64,000 nucleotides of DNA from Halalkalicoccus jeotgali B3 (GCF_000196895.1 NC_014297.1:2525770-2589769); one strand, 5' to 3'; positions 52,393-61,542 are shown, counted from the stretch's first letter. Program-made: numbers and translations. The notes: generated from the sequence alone by a model not told the origin.

Positions 52393-52548
52393 TTAGGACA
52401 GCTATCCACACATATATCGAGATACGTATCGGTAGTCGGGCCGAACGAACTGCAGTTCGAAAGGACGACAGGGATCCCCGGTCCGCTGGGTCGAGGAGGT
52501 TACGCTTGGTCGGATACCGTAGAGAGAAACTCCACGGACCTGATGAGA

Positions 52549-53787
52549 CTACCCCTCATCGAACAGCTCCTCGCCCTCGACCATGTGCGCCTCGACGGTA
52601 TCGAGGTCGAGCGTGAGGCCGAGTCCCGACTCCTCGGGAACCTCGATGGAACCCTGCTCGATGACGCTCTGCTCGACGAGGTCCTCCCACCAGTCCAACT
52701 GGTAGGAGTGGTACTCCACCGCCAGCGAGTTGGGGATCGCACTGGCGACGTGGGCGCTGGCCATCGTTGCCACCGGCGAGGAGACGTTGTGCATCGCGAT
52801 GGGCATGTAGTAGGTGTCAGCGAGGTCGGCGATCTTGCGGGTCTCCCTCATTCCGCCCACCTTCGGGAGGTCGGGCGCGAGGATGTCGACGGCCTGCTGG
52901 TCGACCAGACGGCGCTGGCCGTGCTTGCGATAGACGTTCTCGCCGGCGGCGATCGGCGTCGAGGTGTGTTGGGTGACCTCGCGCTGGACGTCGTGGTTCT
53001 CCGGGGGAACGGGGTCCTCGAGCCACCAGATGGGGTACTCCTCCAAGCGTGCGGCCAGCCGTTTCGCGCTCCCGCCGGTAAACGACCAGTGACAGTCGAA
53101 CGCGACGTCCGCCCGGTCGCCGACACGGTCGGTAACCGCCTCGACGATCTCGACCTTGTGCTCGATTTCTCGATCACTCAGGTGGCGGTTCGCGCGGTCC
53201 TTCTCCTTGCCGCTCGGTACGTCCAGATCGAACTTCAGGGCGTCGTAGCCGAGTTCCTCGACGACGCGTTCGGCCTCGGCGGCGTTGGAGTCGGGTTCGC
53301 TCTCGTCGCCCGCGTGACAGTCACAGTAGACCCGCACCTCGTCACGGTATTTGCCACCGAGAAGCTGGTAGGCCGGCACGTCGAGGATCTTCCCCGCCAG
53401 ATCGTGCAGCGCGATCTCGATGCCCGCGACGGCGGTGACGGTCACGCCGGCGATCGATCCCTCGCCGGACATCTTCTGGATCAGGTGTTCGTAGAGTCGG
53501 TCGATATCCAGCGGGTTCTCGCCGACCAGAAACGGCGTCATCCGGTCGATCAGTTCGGGAACGCCCGCCCCCCAGTAGGCCTCGCCGGTACCGACGATCC
53601 CCGCGTCGGTGTAGATCCGAACGAGAGTCCACGGGAAGTTGCCGTCGATCATCGTCGTCTGGACGTCCGTAATCGAAACGTCACGTCCCCCGCCACGCTT
53701 GGCGGCAAGTCCCATCGTATCGGCCGAGAGCTCTCGCATCGTGTACTCCGCGTTGGGGTCGTGTAGTTTCCTGTAGTCTCGAACCAT
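52549..53787 (-). CDS. gnaD: Sugar-acid dehydratase, enolase superfamily (gluconate dehydratase type)
   Basis: A 412-residue mandelate racemase/muconate lactonising-fold enzyme. It has LKFDLDVP in the barrel, metal-ligand stretches VAFDCHWSF, WWLEDPVPPENHD and AAGENVYRKHG, and a capping N-terminal domain (TTMIDGNFPWTLVRIYTD). It closely resembles haloarchaeal gluconate and pentonate dehydratases. The adjacent GntP permease and KDG-type aldolase favour gluconate/galactonate to 2-keto-3-deoxygluconate, but xylonate or arabinonate cannot be excluded. Confidence 0.87.
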   Translation of the reverse strand: MVRDYRKLHDPNAEYTMRELSADTMGLAAKRGGGRDVSITDVQTTMIDGNFPWTLVRIYTDAGIVGTGEAYWGAGVPELIDRMTPFLVGENPLDIDRLYEHLIQKMSGEGSIAGVTVTAVAGIEIALHDLAGKILDVPAYQLLGGKYRDEVRVYCDCHAGDESEPDSNAAEAERVVEELGYDALKFDLDVPSGKEKDRANRHLSDREIEHKVEIVEAVTDRVGDRADVAFDCHWSFTGGSAKRLAARLEEYPIWWLEDPVPPENHDVQREVTQHTSTPIAAGENVYRKHGQRRLVDQQAVDILAPDLPKVGGMRETRKIADLADTYYMPIAMHNVSSPVATMASAHVASAIPNSLAVEYHSYQLDWWEDLVEQSVIEQGSIEVPEESGLGLTLDLDTVEAHMVEGEELFDEG

Positions 53788-53920
53788 ATCCTCACTGGTT
53801 CACTCATCGCTAAAACAGTAGGGGGTTCGGAGTTACTACTCGGATCGGAGTGAACCGAGTTCCGGTAACTCTGCGAGGAGATGGCGCGGTTTCAAGGCGT
53901 CTGCGATACCCGAACGTGAT

Positions 53921-54379
53921 ATGGAACTCGTCGAAGACACGCTGGCGGTCGATCTCGACACCTTCCTCGCCCGCCCGCTGTTCTGTTTTCTCGCGACCGC
54001 TTCCTCCGAGGGGCCCCGCGTCTCGCCGCTGTGGTACCTCTGGGAGGAGGGGGCGATTTGGATCGCCGTCAATCCCGAACTGAAGAGCTATCCCGGTCGG
54101 ATCGAGGAGGACCCGCGGACCGCGCTCGCGGTCGTCGACTTCGACGCTTCTCGGGGATTGGTCCAGCACGTCGGCATGCGCGGCGAAGCGAGCATCGAGG
54201 CGTTCGACCCCGAGAAGGCGACCCGGCTGTTCGGTCGGTATCTCGGGCCCGAGGAGCGCTGGGACGGGCGCTTTCACGCCGTCTTCGAGCGGAGCGAGCG
54301 CTATCGGTTCGTTCGGTTCGAACCCGAGACCGTCGTCGCGCGCGATCAGTCCTACGCGCCGGTGGGACCGGGGTTATAG
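53921..54379 (+). CDS. Pyridoxamine 5'-phosphate oxidase-family protein (second)
   Basis: A 152-residue split-barrel protein with FCFLATASSEGPRVSPLWYLWEEGAIWIAV and RTALAVVDFDASRGLVQHVGMRGEA, given here as landmarks. It is the pattern of FMN- or F420-binding PPOX-like proteins. It is not closely similar to the other PPOX-family protein at 17253. It sits inside the sugar-acid cluster on the opposite strand; no functional link is evident. Its end overlaps the convergent aldolase by 6 bases. Confidence 0.82.
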   Translation: MELVEDTLAVDLDTFLARPLFCFLATASSEGPRVSPLWYLWEEGAIWIAVNPELKSYPGRIEEDPRTALAVVDFDASRGLVQHVGMRGEASIEAFDPEKATRLFGRYLGPEERWDGRFHAVFERSERYRFVRFEPETVVARDQSYAPVGPGL

Positions 54380-55270
54380 CAGGTCGAGCGCTTCGAGATC
54401 CGTGACCATCGCCCGTTCGTTCTCCTCGTCCATCAGCCGCAGCGGGCTGCGAAGCGGGCCGGCCTCGAAGCCAACGTGGGGCAGCGCGCTCTTGACGCCG
54501 GCCATGTACGAACCGTACTTGATCGCGTCGCGAACCTCGTAGACGTCGCTCTGGAGGTCGCGGGCGCGTTCTTCCTCGCCGTTGTCGTAGGCCTCGAAGA
54601 GGTCGACGACGAGGTCGGGATAGATGTTCGCGACGGCGCTGACCATGCCCGAACAGCCGATCTCGAGGCCAGGGAACAGAAGCGAGTCGGATCCTGCAAG
54701 GAAGGTGAGTTCGGGGTGGGCGTCGATCGCCTGTGCGAGCCACGGCACGTCCTTGCTCGAGTCCTTCACGCCGGCGAGGTTCTCGATCTCCGCGAGCCCT
54801 TCCAACGTTTCGAGCGACAGTGCGTTGCCGGTCTTGCTCGGGATGTGGTAGACGTAGATCGGGAGGTCGACCGCCTCCGCAACGCGCCGGTAGTGGTTGA
54901 TGGCGGCCTCGCCATCCAGTGGGTAGTAGTAGGGCGTAACGACCACGAGGCCGTCGGCGCCGGCCGACTCGGCGTGTTCGGCGTGTTCGACGGTTTCGTA
55001 GGTGCTGGGCGCGCCGACGCCGGCGATCACCGGTACTTCGTCTACCTCCTCGACGACGGCCTCGACGACGCCCTTTCGTTCTTCGTCCGTGAGCAAGGGG
55101 AACTCGCCGTTGGTTCCGAGCGGGAAGACGCCGTGGGCGCCGCCGTCGACGACGTAGCGCGCGTGGGCCGCAGTGCGTTCGTAGTCGACCGACTCGTCGT
55201 CGTCGAAGACGGTGATCGTCGGCGGGATCACGCCGGACAGCGCCAGTGGGTCGTCCGAACCGGTGTGCAT
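54374..55270 (-). CDS. kdgA: 2-Keto-3-deoxy-(phospho)gluconate-type aldolase, DHDPS family
   Basis: A 298-residue class I aldolase. It shows PLGTNGEFPLLTDEE, the catalytic Tyr in IYVYHIPSKTG and the Schiff-base Lys in AGVKDSSKDV. It is a paralogue of DapA in this window. Haloarchaeal KDPG/KDG aldolases belong to this family. With the neighbouring dehydratase and permease it should split KDG or KDPG to pyruvate and glyceraldehyde (phosphate). Other pentonate-pathway lyases share the fold. Confidence 0.85.
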   Translation of the reverse strand: MHTGSDDPLALSGVIPPTITVFDDDESVDYERTAAHARYVVDGGAHGVFPLGTNGEFPLLTDEERKGVVEAVVEEVDEVPVIAGVGAPSTYETVEHAEHAESAGADGLVVVTPYYYPLDGEAAINHYRRVAEAVDLPIYVYHIPSKTGNALSLETLEGLAEIENLAGVKDSSKDVPWLAQAIDAHPELTFLAGSDSLLFPGLEIGCSGMVSAVANIYPDLVVDLFEAYDNGEEERARDLQSDVYEVRDAIKYGSYMAGVKSALPHVGFEAGPLRSPLRLMDEENERAMVTDLEALDLL

Positions 55271-55294
55271 ACCGAAGCGTCGCCGGCCAGTCCC

Positions 55295-57013
55295 TTAATG
55301 GGTGACGGTCTCCTCGGCGACGGCCAGTCGACGCGAGTCGGGCGGTCGGACGATCTCCTCGGGCGAGAGGGCGCTCTGATCGGCGAGCGCCGAGAGCCAC
55401 GTCTCGACGTCGTGTACCCGAAGCTTGAGACGCACCGAACAGGGATGGAGTTCGGGCGAGTCGGGCAACAACGAGCGATCGAGGTCGTACTCCTCGTAGA
55501 CCGAGCGCCGGTCGGGCCACGGGTTGTCGAACGGCGACAGCGGGAGCGGGAGGTTGCGCCGGCAAAACCCCTCGATCTGGTTGAGGATCGAACTCGTCCG
55601 CGGGCGATCGGGCGGGCGGTAGCGAAGCACGTTCGGGTCGAGTTGCTGGATCGCGGCGAGGAAGGTCTCGGTGCTTCGGTACTCGGGCGGGGTCGTGAGG
55701 TGCCAGTCGATCAGTTCGCTGTCCGCACAGAGAAACGACTCGGTGAACTGATCGGCCAGATGGATCCGGAAGGACTTCGAGGGGAGGTTCTTGATCCCGA
55801 AGACGCTGGGGAGGTCGTAGGCGCGCTGTACGCGCCCGCGACAGCGATCCAGTTCGCGTTCGAGGCGCTCTTCGAGGACGGCGTCGGGGTCGTCGACGTA
55901 CTCCGCGAGCAGGGTCGGACTCTCGGGCATGAGCCCGAGTTTGCGGTCGGTGAGGAAGTCGATGGCGTCGGGTTCCTCGGCCAGCCCCGAGAGCTTGACC
56001 GACTTGCCGAAGGCGCCGACGCGCTTTTTCTGGACGAAGAACTCCTTCAACAGCGAGTCGATCGCCCAGCCGTGGTACATCACGTCGACGTCGGCGAGCT
56101 GTTCGATGCCCCGTTGGTGGATGTGGATCGACTCGCCGATCCCGTTGGTGTAACGGACCGTGTCGATGTCGGTGACGAAATACGAGCCATCGACCCCCAG
56201 CGTCCGGTGGGTCGCGCCGTACTGGTCGGCGAGTTGCTTCGCGACCCGGATCTCCGCGGAGTCCTCGCCGCCGACGGTATAACAGCACTCGATGTCGGGG
56301 ATCCCCGCAAGCAGCGTCCGGGAGTCGTAGCCCGCCCCCAAGAGCAGTCCCTTCCGTCCCTGCAGGTCCGCCCGCCGCGACAGAGCCCGTTCGAGACGCG
56401 CGGCGAGTTCGCCCGCGTAGTCGAACTCCTGTGGACGGTAGACGAACCGGTCGAGTTGTTCGGTCGATGTCGGCCCGAGGACGCCGTCAAAGGGGATTCG
56501 GGAGACCTCCTCGAAGAGGGTGCGGTCGTCGAGGACGACGCTGAGGTGGGTGAGTTCGAGCAGCGAGTCGGGGTCGAACGACAGCTCCGGGCGCGCCCGA
56601 CAAACCCGCGAGGCGTCGGTGCCGAAGGCGCGCGACCCGCCGGCGTCGGTGTAGAAACACTCCCACGAGCGGATCGGGTCGGTGTAGACCGCCGCCTCGG
56701 ACCCGTCGTCGATCGCGACGAGGTACGAGCCGTTGAGCGCCGAAAGCGCCGCCCGTCCCTCCTCGCGATAGCGTTCGAGCAGCCAGCGGGCCGGTCTAGC
56801 GACGCCGTCGGGCGTGTAGACCTCCCCCCAGATCACACAACAGCCCGTCGGGTCCTCGTGGGCCGAACTCCGGTGTGGATCGCCGAGGTCGGGATCCCGG
56901 ATTCCGACGGTCAGGGACTCGGTCGAACAGATCCGATCGAACGACGCCTCTTCGCGGACGACGCCGAACGCGTCGGCCCCGCCGAACACCCCGAACAGTT
57001 CCTTGTTCATCAT
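55295..57013 (-). CDS. Asparagine-synthetase-like protein with degenerate active sites
   Basis: A 572-residue protein. The N-terminal part (about 1-170) resembles a class II glutamine amidotransferase domain but begins MMNKELFG, with no Cys at position 2. The C-terminal part (about 175-520) resembles the ATP-pyrophosphatase domain of AsnB. Its PP-loop reads LLLGAGYDSRTLLAG where SGGxDS is expected. Both core signatures are therefore altered. It follows no biosynthetic genes; the aldolase gene lies 24 bases downstream on the same strand. A non-glutamine-dependent ligase or a regulatory role is possible. Confidence 0.78.
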   Translation of the reverse strand: MMNKELFGVFGGADAFGVVREEASFDRICSTESLTVGIRDPDLGDPHRSSAHEDPTGCCVIWGEVYTPDGVARPARWLLERYREEGRAALSALNGSYLVAIDDGSEAAVYTDPIRSWECFYTDAGGSRAFGTDASRVCRARPELSFDPDSLLELTHLSVVLDDRTLFEEVSRIPFDGVLGPTSTEQLDRFVYRPQEFDYAGELAARLERALSRRADLQGRKGLLLGAGYDSRTLLAGIPDIECCYTVGGEDSAEIRVAKQLADQYGATHRTLGVDGSYFVTDIDTVRYTNGIGESIHIHQRGIEQLADVDVMYHGWAIDSLLKEFFVQKKRVGAFGKSVKLSGLAEEPDAIDFLTDRKLGLMPESPTLLAEYVDDPDAVLEERLERELDRCRGRVQRAYDLPSVFGIKNLPSKSFRIHLADQFTESFLCADSELIDWHLTTPPEYRSTETFLAAIQQLDPNVLRYRPPDRPRTSSILNQIEGFCRRNLPLPLSPFDNPWPDRRSVYEEYDLDRSLLPDSPELHPCSVRLKLRVHDVETWLSALADQSALSPEEIVRPPDSRRLAVAEETVTH

Positions 57014-57280
57014 TGCGGATCCCCCGGTCACCCGCCGCGCCGTAGGCTTTCGTGGAGCGTGTTTCCCGAAGACAGTTAAGTATTCTAGAAACACGATCCG
57101 TCCGACCGACCCGGGCTCGCCCTAGGCGTCCGTGCCTCGCGACGGCGATGTCCCCGGTCGGTCGATGCGGGCTCGGTTACGTATCGACACCTATAAATTC
57201 CCATACAATATCAAACTACCGATGTCTTCGGAACGGGACCGACCAGCAACGCTATCCGGCACATCGACGTATGTTCCTCT

Positions 57281-58423
57281 ATGGCACGCGAGATCAGCGC
57301 CGAGCGCGTCGAGCGAATGCAGCGTGCGGGCGAGGCGTTCACGCTCGTCGACACCCGGCCCGAGGGGAGCTTCGAGGCGTGGCACATGCCGGGGGTGGTC
57401 AATTTCACCTTCGGAAAGGACGAATCGCTCGCAGGGGAGCGAGCGGCGACGTTCGAGCGGCAGGTAGACGGGGATCACCCCATCGTCACGGTCTGTGCGA
57501 AGGGGATCTCCTCGCAACACTTCGCGGACGAACTCGCCTCGGCGGGCTACGACGACGTCGCGGTGATCGAGGGCGGGATGGAGGCCTGGAGCGCCGTCTA
57601 CGACGTCGTCCCGATCACCCTCGACGGGGTGGAGATCCTCCAGATCCAACGGCGCGCGAAGGGCTGTCTCGGTTACGTGGTCTGTGATCCGGAGTCGGGG
57701 GAGGCGGCGGTCATCGACGCCACCCGCCACACCGACGAGTTCCGCGAGGCCGCCCGCGAGCGCGATTACGAGATCACCGCCGTCCTCGACACCCACGTCC
57801 ACGCCGACCACGTCTCGGGTGGGCGCGGGCTCGCTTCCGAACTGGGCGTTCCGTACTACCTCGGTGAGCGCGCACGCGATCGCGGGCTGGCCTACGAGTA
57901 TACGCCCCTCGGGCGGAACGACGTCCTGGAGATCGGCGAAGTAGAGCTCAAGGCGCTCTTCGCACCCGGCCACACCGGCGAGATGGTGAACTATCTCATC
58001 GGACGCGAAGCGCTTCTGAGCTCGGACACCTTGTTCGTCGACGGGACGGGGAGAACGGAGTTGGAGTTCAGCGAGGACGCCGGCGAGCGGGGCGCGCGCA
58101 TGCAGTACGAGTCGATCCACCGAACGCTGCTGGCCGAGCCCGACTCCATCACCCTGCTTCCGGGCCACGTCACCGTCACCAGCGAGGGCGAGTTCGAGGG
58201 CGGGACGCCGGGCGAGGCGATCCGCACGACCGTCGGCGAACTCCGCACCGGCCTCGACGTGCTGGCGCTCGACGAGGCGGCGTTCGTCGAACGCAGTCTG
58301 GAGACTCTCCCCGAGAAACCGCCGAACTACGAGCGGGTGATCGACATCAACCGAGGTGTGGAGATGGTCGACGATGAGGAGGTCGTGGAGCTCGAACTCG
58401 GGCCGAACAACTGCAGCGCGTAG
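57281..58423 (+). CDS. Rhodanese plus metallo-beta-lactamase (persulfide dioxygenase-like) protein
   Basis: A 380-residue fusion. Residues 1-110 are a rhodanese domain with the active loop TVCAKGISSQ (Cys near 74) and AWHMPGVVNFTF. Residues from about 130 are an MBL domain of the ETHE1/glyoxalase II group: LDTHVHADHVSGG, FAPGHTGEMVNYLI, LSSDTLFVDGTGRTEL and LLPGHV. It should oxidise persulfides and move sulfane sulfur in the cytoplasm. It may lead the following YqcI/YcgG-family gene (45-base gap). Confidence 0.9.
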   Translation: MAREISAERVERMQRAGEAFTLVDTRPEGSFEAWHMPGVVNFTFGKDESLAGERAATFERQVDGDHPIVTVCAKGISSQHFADELASAGYDDVAVIEGGMEAWSAVYDVVPITLDGVEILQIQRRAKGCLGYVVCDPESGEAAVIDATRHTDEFREAARERDYEITAVLDTHVHADHVSGGRGLASELGVPYYLGERARDRGLAYEYTPLGRNDVLEIGEVELKALFAPGHTGEMVNYLIGREALLSSDTLFVDGTGRTELEFSEDAGERGARMQYESIHRTLLAEPDSITLLPGHVTVTSEGEFEGGTPGEAIRTTVGELRTGLDVLALDEAAFVERSLETLPEKPPNYERVIDINRGVEMVDDEEVVELELGPNNCSA

Positions 58424-58468
58424 TCCGAAAACGACGGGTAAATGCCCGCTCGGCCCTAGCCAAAAGCC

Positions 58469-59299
58469 ATGACCGAGCCCGTGGTCGGACAGCTTCGGGA
58501 TCAGGAAACCCTTGTAGCGCGCGTCGAAAGCGGGGCGGCACCCGACTGGGTCGAGGACCACTGGCGGACCTTTCGCGGCGGGCTGTTGGGTGAACGAAAC
58601 GGCAGCCCGTTCCCCTGCTTTTTCGGTGCCGAATCCGTCCGCGAGGGCGATCCCCTCTACACGGCGATCCCCTCGCTGACCGACAAGGACGCGCTGTTGG
58701 GACTGGGTGAGACGCTCATCGAATACCTCGACGTCTACGAGGACCACAACGACCGGGCGTCACTGGTCACGTTCTTCGAGCCGCCCGAGCGCTCGCTGTC
58801 CGAACGCGAGTACCACGAGGCGCTCTGGCATATCCTCCAGTTCCTACACGTCCACGATCCCGCGCCCTGGCCCGACGACATCCCGACCGATCCCGACGAC
58901 CCCCACTGGGAGTTCTGCTTCGGCGGCGAGCCGATGTTCCCGACCTGTCGGGCGCCGTTCTACGAGGATCGAAAGAGCCGCTACTGCCCCATCGGGCTCG
59001 AGATCACCTTCCAGCCGCGCGCGCTGTTCGAGGACCTGAACGTCACCGGCGACACCGCAGCCGGCAAACACGCCCGCGAGGTCATTCAAGAGCGCCTCGT
59101 CGAGTACGACGGCGTCTGTCCCCACGCCGACCTGGGCGACTGGGGCGTTGCGGGCGACCGCGAGTGGACGCAGTACCTGTTCTCCGAGGACCCCGAGCAG
59201 GCACCCGATACGTGCCCGATCACCATCTCACGGGAGCACCCGAAGGCCGCACCGCCGCGACCGACATCCGTACCGAAACCGGAGGCCGCGGATGACTGA
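58469..59299 (+). CDS. YqcI/YcgG-family protein, possible heme-dependent N-oxygenase
   Basis: A 276-residue protein of the YqcI/YcgG family. Conserved blocks are [35 protein letters not shown] and [25 protein letters not shown]. To my knowledge, members studied in guanitoxin and cycloserine biosynthesis (GntA/DcsA type) are heme enzymes that hydroxylate guanidine nitrogens, for example of arginine. By homology an N-oxygenase role is plausible here. Its stop overlaps the start of the isochorismatase-family gene by 8 bases, so the two are probably translated together. Confidence 0.82.
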   Translation: MTEPVVGQLRDQETLVARVESGAAPDWVEDHWRTFRGGLLGERNGSPFPCFFGAESVREGDPLYTAIPSLTDKDALLGLGETLIEYLDVYEDHNDRASLVTFFEPPERSLSEREYHEALWHILQFLHVHDPAPWPDDIPTDPDDPHWEFCFGGEPMFPTCRAPFYEDRKSRYCPIGLEITFQPRALFEDLNVTGDTAAGKHAREVIQERLVEYDGVCPHADLGDWGVAGDREWTQYLFSEDPEQAPDTCPITISREHPKAAPPRPTSVPKPEAADD

Positions 59300-59855
59300 C
59301 GACGCGCCCGTCCTGCTGCTCGTCGACCTCCAAACGGGGCTGGACGATCCGAAATACGGCGAGCGCAGCACGCCAGACGCCGAGTCGAACGCCGCCCGCC
59401 TGCTCGAGGTCTGGCGTGAACACGACTACCCACGCGTCCACATCCGCCACGACTCCACCGAGCCGGACTCCCCGCTTCGGGGCGACGGGCCGGGGTTCGC
59501 GTGGAAGCCCGAGACCGAGCCACGGGAGGACGAACCGGTGTTCACCAAACGGGTCAACTCGGGGTTCATCGGCACGGGGCTGGAACCGTGGCTCCGTAAG
59601 CAGGACTACGACTCGCTCGTCGTCGTCGGTCTCACTACCGACCACTGCGTCTCCACTACCACGAGAATGGCCGAGAACCTCGGGTTCGACGCCACCGTCG
59701 TCGCCGACGCCACGGCGACGTTCGAACGTGACGGTCCCGGCGGCGAGCGCTTCTCCGCCGACGAGATGCACCGGACCGCGCTTGCACACCTCGCCGGCGA
59801 GTTCGCGACCATCACCACTACCGACGAGGCTCTCGCCGATCTCGACCGCTGCTGA
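59292..59855 (+). CDS. Isochorismatase-family cysteine hydrolase
   Basis: A 187-residue cysteine hydrolase. The catalytic triad is visible as LLVDLQTGL (Asp), FTKRVNSGF (Lys) and [15 protein letters not shown] (Cys), the last with the family's cis-peptide TTD. It cleaves amide or related C-N bonds, as in nicotinamidase or N-carbamoyl-type hydrolases; the substrate is unknown. The 8-base overlap with the YqcI/YcgG gene suggests it acts on the product of that protein. Confidence 0.87.
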   Translation: MTDDAPVLLLVDLQTGLDDPKYGERSTPDAESNAARLLEVWREHDYPRVHIRHDSTEPDSPLRGDGPGFAWKPETEPREDEPVFTKRVNSGFIGTGLEPWLRKQDYDSLVVVGLTTDHCVSTTTRMAENLGFDATVVADATATFERDGPGGERFSADEMHRTALAHLAGEFATITTTDEALADLDRC

Positions 59856-60158
59856 CCGATGTTGACTTTCATATTCTCTAGTACTCACTAAGAAAGTGTT
59901 CGACAACTAATGCAGAGAATTATAGTGTATTAGAAGGATGTCATGCCGATTTGCTGTTCATACAACACCCCCATCAATTGCTACGGGGACGATATGATAC
60001 GGCATGACGGATGGAGAAACGAACGATGCCTAATCTACGACCCGTTGTCCCGAACTCGACCAACCGGCGTGTGTGATCGATTCGAACCCGCGACCGCCAC
60101 GGGTGATGCCCGTCGGCGGTCCTTTTACCTCCCGTGTGTCTAGCGCTTCTAGCCGGCA
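59856..60158. other. AT-rich convergent intergenic region with repeats and a tRNA-like fragment
   Basis: This 303-base gap lies between convergent genes. Its first 160 bases are far more AT-rich than average. It holds a 9-base inverted repeat, GTCATGCCG (59940-59948) and CGGCATGAC (60000-60008). On the minus strand of 60079-60095 is GGTCGCGGGTTCGAATC, which looks like the 3' part of a tRNA with its T-loop, but no matching tRNA body is present. A strong hairpin follows. I see no convincing protein gene; a 66-codon frame at 59943 lacks protein character. Confidence 0.5.
60092..60125 (+). terminator. Long stem-loop with T-run between convergent genes
   Basis: GACCGCCACGGG pairs with CCCGTCGGCGGTC through 12 base pairs with one bulged C and a 5-base loop, then CTTTT follows. 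It resembles an intrinsic terminator for rightward transcripts and lies 38 bases beyond the stop of the leftward HAD gene. It could instead be the 3' end of a small RNA. Confidence 0.5.
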
Positions 60159-61403
60159 CTACTCGAGTTCTACGAGCCGGTTGAGCGCGTAGACCGTCCG
60201 CAGCATATCCGCCGCGCGACCCCGATCGAAGACGAGTTCGTCGGTTTCCCGAACGAACGTGAGGACGTCCGCCGAGGCGTGTTCGGGTGCAGCACCGAGT
60301 CCCGAGTCGTTCTCGGCGACCCACTCCATCACTCGCAGGTCGCTTTTCGAATCGCCCATCACGAGCGCGAACGGGTCGTCGACCCCCAGCACGGAGAGAG
60401 CGACCTCGACGCCGACGATCTTGTTGAGTTCCAAGGAGCCGACTTCGGCGGCATCGCCCTCGTAGTAGGCGACGTCGATGCGTTCGAACAACGCTTCGAT
60501 CTCGTCGGGGGGCTCTCCGGGATCGGGGACCGACTCGGTATCTCCCAGAACCCCGCGGATCTCGGGGTCGCTGTCGGCGTAGAACGCCCGTGCGAGTTCG
60601 CTGACTCGTTCGGGGTCAGTGTCGGTCTCCGCGACCTCGGCGACGGCCTCGCCCAGCAGGTCGAGTTCGTAGACGAGCGCCTCGTCGATGATCTCGACTG
60701 CGTTCTCGGAGCCGATCTCGAAGTTGGGCTTCATCGTGACGTTGAACTCGTTGCCTTGGAGGTGACAGCCCCGCCGGAGTGTCTCGGGGGCCTCCCGGAG
60801 CACGCGCGAGCGCACGTAGTCGAACACCGAGACGATCTCCTCGTCGAGGTCCTCGTACAGCAGGTGCTTGGTATCGGCACCGTGACCCGGCGTGAACACC
60901 CCCGTCCCGGCCTCGTAGACGATCGAGAGCTCCCCCGAGTGGACGAACTCGCTGCCGAGCCCCTGGATCATGAACCCCTTGACGTTCTCCAAGGTCTGGC
61001 CCGTACAGATCACGATCGGAACGCCCGCCTCGTGGAATTCCGTCAGCAACGAGAGGGTCTCCCGGGGGATCTCGTTGTCCGTGTTACCCGCCGATCGTAG
61101 CGTCTCGTCGACGTCGAGCACGAAGACGTTCGCCGCCCGGCCGTACTTCGAGTACAGGTCGAGGGCAGTAAAGGCCTGCTGGCGGGTCGCGTGGGCCGCG
61201 ATCTCGGCGTAGTCCTCACCCGCGTGAAAGTCGGTTTCGATGGCTGCCTTACGCCGGTCGAGCTCCTCGCTCGCGCGCTCCCAGTGTTCGAGCGCGACCC
61301 GCGAGTCGACCGGCGGAAACAGATCGACGAGGTCCTGATAGGCCTTCAGCGTGTCGGCGGGGAACTCCTCGTAGAGGCGATACAGCTGGTCGTAGCGTTC
61401 CAT
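60159..61403 (-). CDS. HAD-superfamily hydrolase
   Basis: A 414-residue protein with an N-terminal helical region (about 1-90, RLYEEFPADTLKAYQDLVDLF) and a HAD domain beginning at VFVLDVDETLRSAG (nucleophile Asp). ICTGQTL (motif II) and VMGDSKSDLRVMEW (motif IV) follow, with a Lys in LELNKIVGVEVAL. The cap is of the C2 type, as in sugar phosphatases. It is divergent from glucose dehydrogenase, sharing a 139-base promoter region, so a sugar-phosphate substrate is plausible but unproven. Confidence 0.85.
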   Translation of the reverse strand: MERYDQLYRLYEEFPADTLKAYQDLVDLFPPVDSRVALEHWERASEELDRRKAAIETDFHAGEDYAEIAAHATRQQAFTALDLYSKYGRAANVFVLDVDETLRSAGNTDNEIPRETLSLLTEFHEAGVPIVICTGQTLENVKGFMIQGLGSEFVHSGELSIVYEAGTGVFTPGHGADTKHLLYEDLDEEIVSVFDYVRSRVLREAPETLRRGCHLQGNEFNVTMKPNFEIGSENAVEIIDEALVYELDLLGEAVAEVAETDTDPERVSELARAFYADSDPEIRGVLGDTESVPDPGEPPDEIEALFERIDVAYYEGDAAEVGSLELNKIVGVEVALSVLGVDDPFALVMGDSKSDLRVMEWVAENDSGLGAAPEHASADVLTFVRETDELVFDRGRAADMLRTVYALNRLVELE

Positions 61404-61483
61404 ACCCCTGCTGGTCAGCCGAGTGCCAAAAGCGTAGGTGGGTATCGTCGGCACGCGTCCCGGGCAGGACTGCTCACCCACCG

Positions 61484-61510
61484 TATAGATATTTACTCGA
61501 AAGAGAATAA
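61484..61510 (+). promoter_or_regulatory. AT-rich promoter region of glucose dehydrogenase
   Basis: TATAGATATTTA (61484-61495) and AATAA (61506-61510) lie 33-59 bases before the gdh ATG, between the divergent HAD and gdh starts. The second element would give a leader of about 8-10 bases. GfcR is the obvious candidate to act here. Confidence 0.45.
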
Positions 61511-61542
61511 ATGTTTTGTCCCCTCGAATCCTACCGATTTAC

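Noticed and set aside
54476-57079. 867-codon frame antisense to the aldolase and asparagine-synthetase-like genes
   Set aside because: It spans two real genes and their gap on the opposite strand, which only a composition-driven frame would do.
59943-60143. 66-codon frame in the AT-rich gap as a small Cys-rich protein
   Set aside because: It runs through the terminator-like hairpin and the tRNA-like fragment, has no promoter at the right distance and lacks acidic bias.
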